A model generated the notes under the pieces. The model had not been told where the DNA came from. It did not search any database and saw nothing but the letters and a program-made list of their open reading frames with translations. From contig CM075773.1 in assembly GCA_037974665.1 (NCBI GenBank), positions 49,492,080 to 49,556,079 on the forward strand: 64,000 bases of DNA, given 5' to 3'. Of the stretch, positions 51,769 to 62,770 are shown in pieces. Source of the DNA: Ehretia macrophylla (lineage: Eukaryota; Streptophyta; Magnoliopsida; Boraginales; Ehretiaceae). The position numbers and the translations under genes are program-made. Every line of letters begins with the position of its first letter. Position 1 is the first letter of the stretch.

Positions 51769-51822
51769 TCTCATAAACTCATGTCGCTTAGTATTACAAC
51801 ACAATGCTTAACCAGTAAGCCA
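51769..51822 (-). ncRNA. tRNA-like module 3 (degenerate)
   Basis: TGGCTTACTGGTTAAGCATT on the minus strand, then CGACATGAGTTTATGAG at the same offset as CGACGTGAGTTCAAATCC in module 1. It aligns with module 1 without gaps over about 50 bases. Confidence 0.4.
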
Positions 51823-51918
51823 TTGACTTCACTTTGGCATGTAACTGTTTGTCCGCATTATAGTCTAGATGTGTTTGATTATAAAGAAAATTAAAGAAGA
51901 AAGGACGCAATTGAAGAG

Positions 51919-51972
51919 TTTTCATCTCGCATCCTTCAACTCTTATGGAAGTACTGGTGAACCACTGTGCTA
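51919..51972 (-). ncRNA. tRNA-like module 4 (degenerate)
   Basis: TAGCACAGTGGTT (A-box-like, minus strand 51960-51972), followed at the right distance by GATGCGAGATGAAAAC, a decayed B-box region. Confidence 0.35.
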
Positions 51973-54900
51973 GACTACTCCATAAGATTATCATGTTATC
52001 TTTATACATAATAATGGCCATGACCTGATTTGGCTGCTTAATATATATATATGATTATTATATTTTAAGCAATAAATGGGCCAGTCAGATCAGAGTATGA
52101 TTTCTCCATATTAAATTATACTTGTTGCACATGGCTGTTTTAAAGTGTAAGAAATTTACACATATAATTGTTGGAAATAACAGTATGTTTCCAAATATTA
52201 ATATTTTACAATTTATGAAATTCTATTAATGATGGTTTGTTAGTCACCAAAGTGGCCAAATCTTATAGTGTAGTGAATTTCAAATTGGGAAAATTTTCAA
52301 TTACCCATAAAGTTTGATGCTTTTAAACTACATTAAAGGTTACTTATTTGTGGGTAAATTAAAGTTTTTTTAATTATAAGACAATTAGGGATCGCCCAAA
52401 GGTTGATCAATTTGTTCTTATGATTTAATCTAAAATATTTATAATTAATATGTTTTGTTAGATTGTTATGTATATCCAAAGATAGCAAACACATCTAATT
52501 AAAGCATATGTAATTATCAAATTAAGTTTTATTAGCATCATTATGGTTATGTTTGTATATATTGGTATTTCCCAAAGGAAAACTTTGATATACACTTATT
52601 GTTTACCTCCATTATTTATTAATGATAGATATGAAAAAAAATTGGATTTTTTAGCGATCAGTGTTTACTTTATTGGTTATCCAGAAAAATCCAATGGATA
52701 TATTTTTTATTGTCCTACTCATAGTCCAAGAGGAGTATAACCTGAAAATGGCAGGTTCATTGAGAATGATGAAATTAGTGGGAGTGGAGAATCATGTGAT
52801 GTGGTCATTCATGAAATTAGGGTGAAGATATCTTTATGTGTAACTTCTAAATTTGTTGTTCAACCTAATAATGTTCAAGAACAACAAATGAATGACCAAA
52901 ACACTCCAACATGAAAGATATCATGGAAAAGTGTGAAGCAGTCTGTCATTGTTGCATTCACTATAGAGGTTGAATTTGTGGCATGTTTTGATGCCACAGT
53001 TCACAAATTATAGCTGCAGAACTTTATTTGAGGGCTTGAAATTGTCGACATTATTGTCAAGCTGCTGAAAATTTATTGTGATAATTCTGCATCAGTATTG
53101 TTCTCAAAGAATAACAAGTATACAAATGGTGCAAAACTTATGGAATTTAAATACTTTGTCATTAAAGAAGAAATAGCATATCCATTAACAAAAAAATTGC
53201 TACCCAAGACATTTAATGTGCATGTTGAAAGAATAGGCATATAACTGGACGTCATCATTGATTTTGTATTATGGCTTTATAAGTTTATCTAGTTGATACG
53301 CTTGAACTCACTTATGGGTTTCTGATTTATCTGTTTTCTATATAGTATACATAATTGATATAGATAAAAGATAACAGATATAGTCTCGAATGAAGACATT
53401 ATAGTTGGACCATTAATTTACCTCTTATTATGGATCATATTGAGTAACGAGTTAATGTTGTAGTACATGGAAAGGACTATGTTAGAATTAATGACGTACA
53501 ACCGCCATGACTCCCTTTAGCTTATTACTTAATAATGATATTACGTGGCCAATTAAAGAAGGATTTAAAGATATATATTTTTGTGCACATTATGGTATTA
53601 TTAAACCATAACGAATGTCACATAGGCCAAGTGGGAGAATGTAAGAATTATTGTGGCCCACGTGTACATAAAAGGGCCTTGTGATTTTATTAGATAATTA
53701 TTTATCTAATAATTAAAGGGTTTAATAATATAAATTAAATGGTTAATTCTTATTGGTCAATAAAAAGAGGTATCTCTTATGATTGGGTGTCTTGATGGAT
53801 GACACATATCCATGCTTTATATATACAAGACCTGGTCCTCTCTCTTCACTGATTATTAAACGTATGTTTTCTCCATCAAAAGCGTACATAACAATAAAGT
53901 GAGAAAGGGAGAGAAATTAGTTGTTCCAAATTGTAGAATAAAGGTCAGCATGAGAGAACTACAATTGATCAAGGTACACATTTCTTTCGTTAAAGTATGT
54001 GAAAATTATAGAGTTCTTAAGTTTTTGGGCAGTATAGTTATTTATGTATAATAGTTTGCACATAAATTATTAAAGAATTTCTTACATGGCCTAGCTGTGA
54101 AATTTTAGCGCTTGAGTTGTAAAGCTTTTAGAGTATAGCTTTTGCAAAAAGTGCTGTTGAACAAAAGCCGTTGATTGTTTGGCCTGTGTTAGACAACGTA
54201 GAGCTTTTAAAATTTTTGAGGATAATACCAGACTTTAAAAATATGAAGGGTTAAATTTGAGAAAAAAGAAAAGAAAAACAACTTCCTGCATTATGTAAAA
54301 CAGTTTCGCAAAAGCCTTTTTTGAAAAACTCTAATTTGGAGCTTCTCAGTTTTTAACTTTTTTCAACTTCAGCTTTTACCTAAAAACACTTTTAAAAATG
54401 AGTCAAATAAGTTATTTTAGCTTCTAAACTCACAGGAAGCGCTTTTGAGTGTTTAAAAGTTAGGCTAAACAAAGCCTAAATGTGAATGGCAAAATCATAA
54501 AATTAGTTAAATAAATTATATTTTTGCCATAATATTAAACTTATTTACAAATCTAATTGATTAATTTTACGATTTTACCCTTAACAATTAGTTTATTTTT
54601 ACCAAAAAAATTGACGGAATGGCTAAAATAAAACTCAGTTGATAATTGAATATCCAAAATAGGACCAGAAATAGTTAGATAGCCAAAACATAATTGAAAA
54701 GATAGTTTAATGATCATAGAAAGATTTTACCCTTACCAATGAAATGCATAAAATTTCTTTGTTAATTGTCAACTTAGTACCAACCTTGCCCCAAGTTTAA
54801 GTTTGAATAAATTCAGTTTTTTTTTTATTTTTTATTTTATTACCAAGTAAGCAAGTGCTCCATAATTTCAATATCCTTACATAGTATTACTTACAAATTA

Positions 54901-55170
54901 ACCTATTTAGAGAGTTGCCACAAAATCGTTGGTTTACAGTAAAGTCTATAGCACAAATTGATCTGAAGTGTGGAACATTGTGAGGTCTATTAAATTTTTG
55001 AAGTGTGGTTATTTTCTAATTTGACCATGAGTCACGTTTTCAAAATAAAAAAATCAAAAAATTAAGTGCGCACACACACACACACACGTTATATTATACA
55101 TACATTATGGGGATAAAATGATATTAATTCAACATTTTGTAGTTGATGAGTACGTTAAATACCCCCTAGC

Positions 55171-55533
55171 CTTTTCAAAAGTTTGAGCTCTCTGAATCAA
55201 GGTTTCAAAGTTCAAACCCTTAATCTCATATGTATTGAACCAAGTTCTTATCCTAAAATTATCTTTAGCGCTTTCATTAATGTTGCATGGGCTTGCAACA
55301 TTGAAGATACTCTTGCATCTCAAAATGAACATGCTTGGAAAATAGAAATTAAAGCTTGTGCCAAACTATGTTGATTAAAAAGAACAAATTTATTGTATAT
55401 ATTGTTTCCTCTCTATTAAAGGCTTTGAAAAGTATAAAACACTCCTTATTTATTACAAGCTCACGACATAAGTAACATCTAAGAAACACTTTTAGACCTT
55501 TATTATTGTTTGAAGTTTCTTCATGTTTTTTAT
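55171..55533. other. Upstream region of the prolamin-like gene
   Basis: The sequence beyond the duplication edge is unique in the window. No other gene recognised; short open frames on both strands have no similarity I know. Confidence 0.4.
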
Positions 55534-55541
55534 TATATAAA
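55534..55541 (+). promoter_or_regulatory. TATA box of the prolamin-like gene
   Basis: TATATAAA, 88 bp before the ATG at 55629, followed by a plausible leader with CATCCAACAGTCATC. Confidence 0.55.
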
Positions 55542-55628
55542 TCATATCAATTCTCTTCAAACAGCATCCAACAGTCATCTCTCAATTGTAGGTAAAAGAG
55601 GTATCATAGCAGCATTAAGACAAAAACC

Positions 55629-55988
55629 ATGGCAGCTTTTAAGTCATTACTTATGATGGCGTTGTTTCTAGCCAATGCAATTTTCGTGACCTCCTCTTTG
55701 ATTACTGCCAAGAACAAAAAATGTGCCAGGAAGTTGTCATTTGCATATGGGGCTGAGATATTGGACAATGTATTTGAGAAGAAAGCAGTTAGTAACCATT
55801 GTTGTAATCAGCTTGTGAAAATGGGATTTAACTACTATAAGAAAGTGGTTACAATACTGATAGTAGCACCTCGAGTTAAAGGAGAAGCAGAGAATATTTT
55901 GTTCAATATTATGAACACATGGGATACGTACATATTACAACATTATTATTTCCTTCCCCCAAGTCTCTCTCAAAGTTCCTCTCCATAA
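55629..55988 (+). CDS. Secreted prolamin-like (ECA1/DD11-type) protein with reduced cysteines
   Basis: 119 codons, ATG in good context (AACCATGGC). Residues 1-27 form a signal peptide (hydrophobic LLMMALFLANAIFV). The rest fits the plant prolamin-like domain of ECA1/DOWN-REGULATED IN DIF1-11 proteins, small secreted, often egg-cell or seed-expressed: KKCARKLSFAYGAEILDNVF, then SNHCCNQLVKMGFNYYKKVV. The usual pattern is six cysteines (C, C, CC, C, C). Here cysteines 1, 3 and 4 remain, while positions 2, 5 and 6 appear as Tyr (FAYGAE, FNYYKK, WDTYIL), each a single G-to-A change from a Cys codon. The frame is open and a TATA box is present, so it may be a recently relaxed gene or a diverged ligand. 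The family call rests on motif memory, without a search. Confidence 0.6.
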   Translation: MAAFKSLLMMALFLANAIFVTSSLITAKNKKCARKLSFAYGAEILDNVFEKKAVSNHCCNQLVKMGFNYYKKVVTILIVAPRVKGEAENILFNIMNTWDTYILQHYYFLPPSLSQSSSP

Positions 55989-56004
55989 AATATATTCATT
56001 TACA

Positions 56005-56350
56005 TATTAGTTTAGATATCTTTGACTTAATTGACAAAGTGGTCTTTTATTTTCAAAAGTAATACATTTCAATTTTTTATTTTTTGTCCGAGTGACACCG
56101 TTAGTTCTTTTTAGTAATTTTGTTAAAAAATTGACAGAAAACGCACGTGATTAGCATGTTTCTCTTATTTATCCAAAATTGCACATGATTAGCACACGCA
56201 TTTTTCATCAATTTTTTAACGAAATCACTACAAAGGACTAACGGCGTCACTCGAACAAAAGATAAGGGACTAAACTGTATCACTTTTAAAGATAAGAGAC
56301 CACTTGTCAATCAGGTCAAAGATACAAGACCAAATTGGATATTAACCCAA
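56005..56350. mobile_element. Palindromic MITE
   Basis: The left arm (ATCTTTGACTTAATTGACAA, later CGAGTGACACCGTTAGTTCT) pairs with the right arm over about 150 bp (AGGACTAACGGCGTCACTCG, later TTGTCAATCAGGTCAAAGAT). It lies directly after the prolamin-like gene and may supply its 3' end. No ORF. Confidence 0.7.
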
Positions 56351-56457
56351 TAATATATTTTCAGGTTAATAGATTTCCATACCTAAGGCGATCTCTTTCT
56401 CTTGTGCGTGTATATTTTTGAAATAACTCTAGAATACTGTGGTACCTTTTTTGTTTT

Positions 56458-58381
56458 TGTAACGCCTCGGGGAAAAAAATAAATAAATAAAAGAAAAGTA
56501 GTGGGACCCTATTTTAATAAGTAAAATTAATGTGGTGGAAAAGAAAATATAAAGAAAGAAAAGGGGTTCAACCTAAAGTAAATTTCCTAGTAGGGATAGG
56601 ACTTTAACTGAGTATAGAAAACCTAAAGTTTTGAACGTGTCTAATATACTTAGAATTATTTTCAGCAGTCGACGCTCAGGAAACAGGGAAGAATCCACGT
56701 GAGAACTCTCAGGCTAGTGCGTGAAGTCAATTTTTATCGCTAGGCAATAGGTGGAGAGAAAGGTCTTGGAAATCTTGGAACTTAGTTAGGATTTGCTTAA
56801 AAGGTAAGTTGGCTGATTTTTGTTCTCAAATTTTTGCCTTATGATTTGTTTTGTTTTGTCCATAACTTCTGAAATCATTGAACTATGTGTTTCTGAAGAA
56901 CATGTCATGTGTGTTCGGAGATTCTTGAGAGTATTTTCATATTAAAATGTGGAATCAATATGCCAAAAACTTTTGTCACAATCTAGTACATGAATGCTTG
57001 CATGAATAGAGCTTTAAAATAAATAAATAAAAGGGTACAAATGTCGAACAAAAAAAAAAAAGATGCCATGGTGAACAGTGATGTCACTGTTTAGACATTG
57101 CTGGGTAGGAGACTTAGGTTTATTTTAAAAGAAAAGTTGAATGAGGAAACGAAACAGTGAAGCCACTGTTTGTGAACAGTGACGTCACTGTTCACTTGGT
57201 TTTTGAAAATAAAAAAGAATTTTAAGAATTGTGGCAAGTATTTTAGGGCTTAGTGTGTGGTGTTGATTATAATTCTTCTTATACTTCCTCTAGGGAGTTG
57301 GAATGAACTAATTTTAATGTTATCAATGTAGACTTGTTTTTTTAAAAAAAATAATTAAAGGATATAGGAATGAAAAGAAATTAAACTCAAATGCTAAACT
57401 AAGCTTAGTACGTTTTTTTTTTTAAATGGCCCAAAAGAAAAATATAATAGTTTGACACTTAGAGTGTTTGTCAGGCAAGATATGACTACTGAACCTCTGA
57501 ATGAACCTTAGGTGATTACAATTTTGAAAAGACTATGAAATCTTGACCCTTTGTTGGCTGGGGATAAGTGCCAATACTTATGACTCTATGACGGAGGATA
57601 AATGCCAACACTTATAACACTATGGCGGAGGATAAATGCCAACACTTATGACTCTATGGTGGATGATAAATGCCAATACTTATGACTCTATGGCGGAGGA
57701 TAAATGTCAATACTTATGACTCTATGGCGGAGGATAAATGCTAACAAAGCCTACTTGGACTTTTGTATTAGAAGAATTGTTGGACCATGATTACGGCACC
57801 ATGAAATCCTAGCATATGAATTTTGATTTGGCATGAATTCTCTGGTTCCGATTCCTTGACATTTGTAAACTGTGGTAATTTGACACTGCATGCTTACCCG
57901 AATCCTTTGAGGGACCCAAAACATTTTCTTAAGGATCGCCTCTTACTGAGATATTCTTCTATCTCATTCTCTCTTATGAACATTGCTTGCAGAAGGTGAG
58001 GAATAGGTGTTGAACTTGACTTGGCCAGGATAAAGGCCCTTTGGACTGGATTTGAATAAAGCGCTTATGCTACGTAGTAATGAACAATTTACTTTATATT
58101 TGTTCCCTAGTTTAGACTCATAAAGTTGATAGAAAATTGATTAAGACTTGTAATAGTCTTGTACTTGGGTGAACGATTTCATTTCTTCATTAGCTTGGAG
58201 GTTTAATGATGTTGTGTGGCTATTGGTTATGAATGCTCTAATTTTTTTTATACCTATTAAATGTTATATTATGGGTTTGGATGCATCCGAATAGTGCCTT
58301 GCGTATTTGAAAATGTCATTCATTCTTATTGCGTGGCATGTTACGTCTTAGGGTTTTCCTTGGTAAACTCAAGGCGTGACA
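56458..58381 (+). repeat. 5' LTR of the Tekay-type element
   Basis: Contains a palindrome centred on TGACGTCA (57172-57195) and a five- to six-copy 34-bp tandem array (57562-57742). Matches 62771-64000. Confidence 0.9.
57562..57742. repeat. 34-bp tandem repeat in the LTR
   Basis: Five to six units of the type GGATAAATGCCAACACTTAT plus GACTCTATGGCGGA, with small changes. No spacers, so not CRISPR-like. Confidence 0.9.
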
Positions 58382-58505
58382 GGTTTGGTATTAGAGCCAG
58401 GTTTGATGTATACATAGACTCCGTAGGGGAAGTCTTATGTTATCTTCTAAGTTTTCACGAGTTTGTGATATTGACTATTAAGTGTGGTTGTATTTTAGGA
58501 AATCG

Positions 58506-61500
58506 ATGGCCCCCAGGAAGAAAAGTGTCGCGAGTAGCAGTAATGCATTAGCTTCGGAATTTGATGATGAGCATATACCTATTGATGAGTTTGCTAAGCA
58601 ACCTATGATCCCTGAAGAGGTGGAAGATAGTGGAGAGGAATCTGATGGGATTGCTAAGACCATTTATCGACGTTTGGCAAATAAGGTGCGTCGTGAGCCC
58701 GGGGTAGAATTAGATGAGCAAACGACACTAGGGAAGTTTATGAACATGCATCCATTGCTCTTTGAAGGAAACAAATATCCTCAAGAGTCTAGCAAGTGGT
58801 TGACCACCATGGAGGGGTTGTTTCGGACCTTGAGACTAAATGAAGATAGAAAAGTGTGTTTTGGTACCCACATGTTACAAGATATAGCTCTAGACTGGTG
58901 GAATATGAAACTTGAAGAGATGGATAGGGAACCATCCAGCTGGGCAGAGTTTCAAAAGATGTTTGAGGCTGAGTTCTACCCGCGTTCATACCGTGACGAA
59001 AAGGTAACCGAGTTTATGAACCTAAGACAAGGGGATATGACCGTGGCAGAGTATTCAAGAAAATTTACCGAGCTGGCTCGCTTTGCCCCATATACGGTTC
59101 CTGATGACTACGAGAAAGCTAAAAAGTTTGAGCGGGGGTTAAGGGCTGGAATCCATTTACATGTTGTGTCTCGCTTGCATAATACCGTGAGAGAGGTAGT
59201 TGGGGTAGCTACTATGGTGGAGAGAGAACTGAAGTTGATGCAGAGAGGTACTACTAACACCAACAAGAGAAATGATGGGAATAGTTTCAATCAGAAAAGG
59301 GATGAATCATCTAAGAGACCATATTCAGCTGTAAGGGAAGCACAAGTAGAGACTAAGTGTACTAGGTATGGGGGTTCTCATGCATTAGAGCAATGTCGTT
59401 GGACCACTGGGTCGTGTTTCCGTTGTAGGGAGAAGGGCCACAGGATCAAAGAATGCCCCATGATGGTGGAGGATGCCAAGAATAATGGGCCAGGGGTTGA
59501 TGGAAATAAACCACAAAATCGCACTCGTCTTTATGCACTTACCAACGGTGATGCTCAGGCATCCAAAGATGTGGTATCAGGTATTGTTTATGTTATGTCA
59601 GCTTATGCTCATGTTCTCATAGATTCTGGCTCAAATTACTCTTTTGTGACCCCATCTTTTGCCTCCTTATTTAAAATTATGCCTGTTTTGCTTGAACCTG
59701 AATTGTGCATTAAGACTCCAGTGGGGAAATCTGTTGTTGCTAATATAGTGTACAGGGGGTTCCTAGTTTTAGTTGGGAACCATGAATTGCTTGCTAATTT
59801 GATTGAATTAGAAATGAAGGATTTCGATGTTATCCTTGGGATGGACTGGTTGGCCTCGTATCATGGCCACATCGACTGCTTCCAAAAAAAAGTGACTTTT
59901 TGTATGCCTGACAAAGCTAAATTTGAACTAATTGGGAGAAGTCAGCAAGCACCTAGGTTTGTGTCTGCATTAAAAGCTCAGAAAATGTTAGCTAAAGGGG
60001 GTATCGCGTATCTGTCATGCATTGTGACTTCATCAACTGATGAGCCCAAGTTAGAAGACATCATGGTAACATGTGAGTTTCCTGATGTATTTCCTGAAGA
60101 CATTACAGGCCTTCCTCTAAATAGAGAAATAGAATTCGAAATTAACTTGGTCCCTGGAATTGGACCTATTTCTAAGGCTCCATACCGAATGGCACCGGCA
60201 GAGCTTAAGAAGTTGAAGGTACAGTTAGAAGAATTATTGGAAAAGGGGCAAATTCGCCCTAGTATGTCGCCTTGGGGCACTCCCGTGCTCTTTGTGAAGA
60301 AAAATGATGGGAGTATGCAGTTGTGCATTGATTACCGTGAACTGAACAAGGTAACCATCAAGAATAGATATCCACTTCCAAGAATAGATGACTTATTTGA
60401 TCAATTGCAAGGGTCTAAAGTATTCTCGAAGATTGACTTGAGGTCAGGTTATCACCAATTGAAGATCAAAGCTGAAGATATACCTAAGACGGCATTTAGA
60501 ACAAGGTATGGCCACTATGAATTCATTGTGATGCCATTTGGGTTGACTAACGCTCCAGCAGCATTCATGGACTTAATGAATCAAGTCTGCAAGCCATTCT
60601 TGGATTAGTTTGTGGTTGTGTTTATTGATGATATCCTTGTGTTTTCCAATAGTCACGAGGAGCATGAAACCCACTTGAGGACTATGTTGCAAGTTTTGAG
60701 GGAAAATGAGCTATATGCAAAGTTAAAAAAATGTGAATTTTGGTTGGCAGAAGTAGCCTTCTTAAGGCATATGATTTTGGTTGGCAGCCCCCGTGCTTAC
60801 CCTCCCTAATGGTACAGAAGGGTTTGTTGTGTGCAGTGATGCATCTCGTAGTGGACTTGGTTGTGTTTTGATGCAGCACGATAAGGTCATCGCATATGCC
60901 TCAAGACAATTGAAAAGTTATGAACAGAATTATCCAACACACGACTTAGAATTGGCAGCAGTTGTTTTTGCTTTGAAAATATGGAGACATTATTTTTATG
61001 GGATGACTTGCGAGATTTTTACTGATCATCAAAGTCTGCGGTATCTCTTTACGCATAAGGAATTAAACTTAAGGCAACGCAGGTGGTTAGAGCTCATAAA
61101 AGATTATGATTTGAGGATACAATATCAGCCCGGTAAGGCCAATAAAGTGGCTGATGCACTCAGTAGAAGATCTCATGGTAGCATGGCCGCATTGATTACT
61201 TCACAAGAGAAGCTAATTAGAGAATTTGAGAAATTAAGAATTGAGGTATCTCGTAAGTCTAAAGGGTCGGTCTTGGCTCGTATTATTTTGGAACCCACAT
61301 TGTTGGAAAGAATAAAAGCTGCTCAAAAACAAGACCCATACTTATAGAATGTTCTAAGTGAGCTAGAAGGCGAACAAGATTTCTACCTTCAAGTTCACGA
61401 TGATGACACCTTGAGGTTTAGAGGAATAATATGCATCCCTGAAGACCCAGCAATTAAGAGGGAGATTCTTGATGAAGCCCATGGGTCGCGATTTTCTATT

Positions 61501-62735
61501 CACCCTGGAGGAACCAAGATGTACCGCGACTTGAGAGATCACTTTTGGTGGAGGAATATGAAGAGAAAAATTGGGGAATATGTATCTAAGTGTTTGACTT
61601 GTCAAAGGATCAAAGCTGAGCATCAAAAGCCTTTTGGACCATTAGAACCACTGGATATCCCCGAATGGAAATGGGAATGTATTTCTATGGACTTTGTGGT
61701 GGGGTTGCCCAAAACTCGGGATAAGAATGATGCTATTTGGGTAATCGTTGATAGGTTGACAAAATCAGCACACTTTCTACTGTATCAGTCGGGAACAACA
61801 ACAGGAAGCCTAACTGACTTGTACATTGCACAGATAGTGAGACTTCATGGGGTACCGAAGGAAATTGTCTCTGATCGGGACACGAGGTTTACCTCTCATT
61901 TTTGGAAGAGTTTTTAGAAAGCTTTGGGGACGGAATTAATGATGAGTTTGGCTTATCACCCTCAAACCAATGGGCAGAGTGAAATGACTATCAAATTCTG
62001 GAAGACATGTTGCGAGCATGTGTATTTGATTTTGGAAATTGTTGGGATAAGTACATTACCCTTGTGGAGTTTGCTTACAATAATAGCTACCAAGCAAACA
62101 TCAGAATGTCTCCCTTTGAAGCACTTTATGGGAGAAAGTGTCGTACCCCTTTATATTGGGACCTTGGCAAGAAGAAACTATTGGGACCACAATTGATTGA
62201 GGAGACAGAAGAAAAGGTCACAATGATTAGAGAAAGGATCAAGACAGCCCAAGATCGCCAAAAAAGTTAGGCTGATATTAAGAGGAAAAAATTAGAATTC
62301 GAGATAGGAGACCATGTATTTATAAGGGTATCCCTAATAAAATGGGTCGTGAGATTTGGAAGTCGTGGTAAGTTAAGCCCACGAAATATTAGACCTTTTG
62401 AGGTGTTGGAAAGGATTCGAGATGTTGTGTATCGACTGGCCTTGCCACCCTCTCTCGCTAGCATTCACAATGTCTTCCATGTTTCCCAATTGAGAAAGTA
62501 CTTGGCAGATTCGAGCCATGTGTTACGGCATGAGGAGGTGCATGTGAGAAAAGATTTAACCTATGATGAAGAACCCCTTAAAATTATGGATCGTAAGGAG
62601 CAAACTCTTAGAAGAAGGGTTATTCCCTATGTTAAAATTCAATGGAAAGGTCGATCAGAAAGGGAGGCAACATGGGCATTGAAGACTGACGCTCGCATGA
62701 AGTATCCGCACCTATTTCTAGCTCAAGGTATGTAG
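58506..62735 (+). pseudogene. gag-pol: Tekay-type gag-pol remnant
   Basis: Gag at about 58506-59460 ([40 protein letters not shown] knuckle [15 protein letters not shown]). Protease about 59600-59700 ([12 protein letters not shown]) and the clade-typical [17 protein letters not shown]. Reverse transcriptase about 60060-60780 ([40 protein letters not shown]). RNase H about 60820-61160 ([14 protein letters not shown]). Integrase about 61480-62200 (CLTCQRIKAEHQKP; SMDFVVGLP; YHPQTNGQSE). Chromodomain-like tail about 62560-62735 (KIMDRKEQTLRRRVIPYVKI; EATWALK). Domain order is that of a chromovirus. All main parts are present, but the frame is broken about half a dozen times. Confidence 0.9.
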
Positions 62736-62770
62736 TTTCGAGGATGAAACTTGGTTTAAGGGGGGGAGGA

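Larger units (their letters stand above)
50028..54086 (+). mobile_element. Ty1/copia LTR retrotransposon (fossil), third nesting level
   Basis: LTRs 50028-50474 and 53640-54086 are both 447 bp (TGTAAG...TTACA) and flanked by TGGCC at 50023-50027 and 54087-54091. The tRNA-iMet primer site TGGTATCAGAGCC is at 50477-50489 and the polypurine tract AAGTGGGAGAA just before 53640. Copia pol vestiges: KKLDFLAISVYFIGYPEKSN (integrase-side tail, about 52640) and a decayed RNase H with YCDNSASVLFSKN and the DPLTK-like end (about 52910-53240). Gag and most of pol are gone or unreadable, and the coding part is heavily broken (more than ten breaks). By my count LTRs differ by about 6 percent, a few million years at commonly used plant rates. 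Confidence 0.85.
50015..54475. mobile_element. MITE with GCTCTGTTTGGCCT ends, itself filled by a copia element
   Basis: Ends GCTCTGTTTGGCC and (reverse complement of the right end) GCTTTGTTTAGCC; flanked by CTAAA at 50010-50014 and 54476-54480. Copy 1 has an unfilled site at about 18396 (AATAGACTACTTGTG). Its own sequence is 50015-50027 plus about 54092-54475, with GCTTTT-rich subterminal motifs. Superfamily uncertain because the repeat is 5 bp. Confidence 0.7.
49870..54733. mobile_element. Mutator-like MITE, copy 2, filled by later insertions
   Basis: Ortholog of 18250-18644. Target repeats TTACCAATA (49861-49869) and TTACCAATG (54734-54742). Interrupted at about 50010-50014 by the element at 50015-54475. 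Confidence 0.75.
36545..55170. repeat. Segmental duplication, copy 2
   Basis: Collinear, same orientation, with 9470-19083 (anchors listed there), but about 9 kb longer through later insertions: MITEs at 36760, 39233, 40679, 44122 and 47219, a unique stretch at 40481-44004, and the copia nest at 50015-54475. Where copy 1 is unfilled, several insertions show exact target duplications. The right edge passes smoothly into the prolamin-like gene region, which copy 1 lacks. Confidence 0.9.

Noticed and set aside
57562-57742. Regular short repeats that could resemble a CRISPR array
   Set aside because: Units are contiguous with no spacers and lie in a plant LTR; an ordinary tandem repeat.
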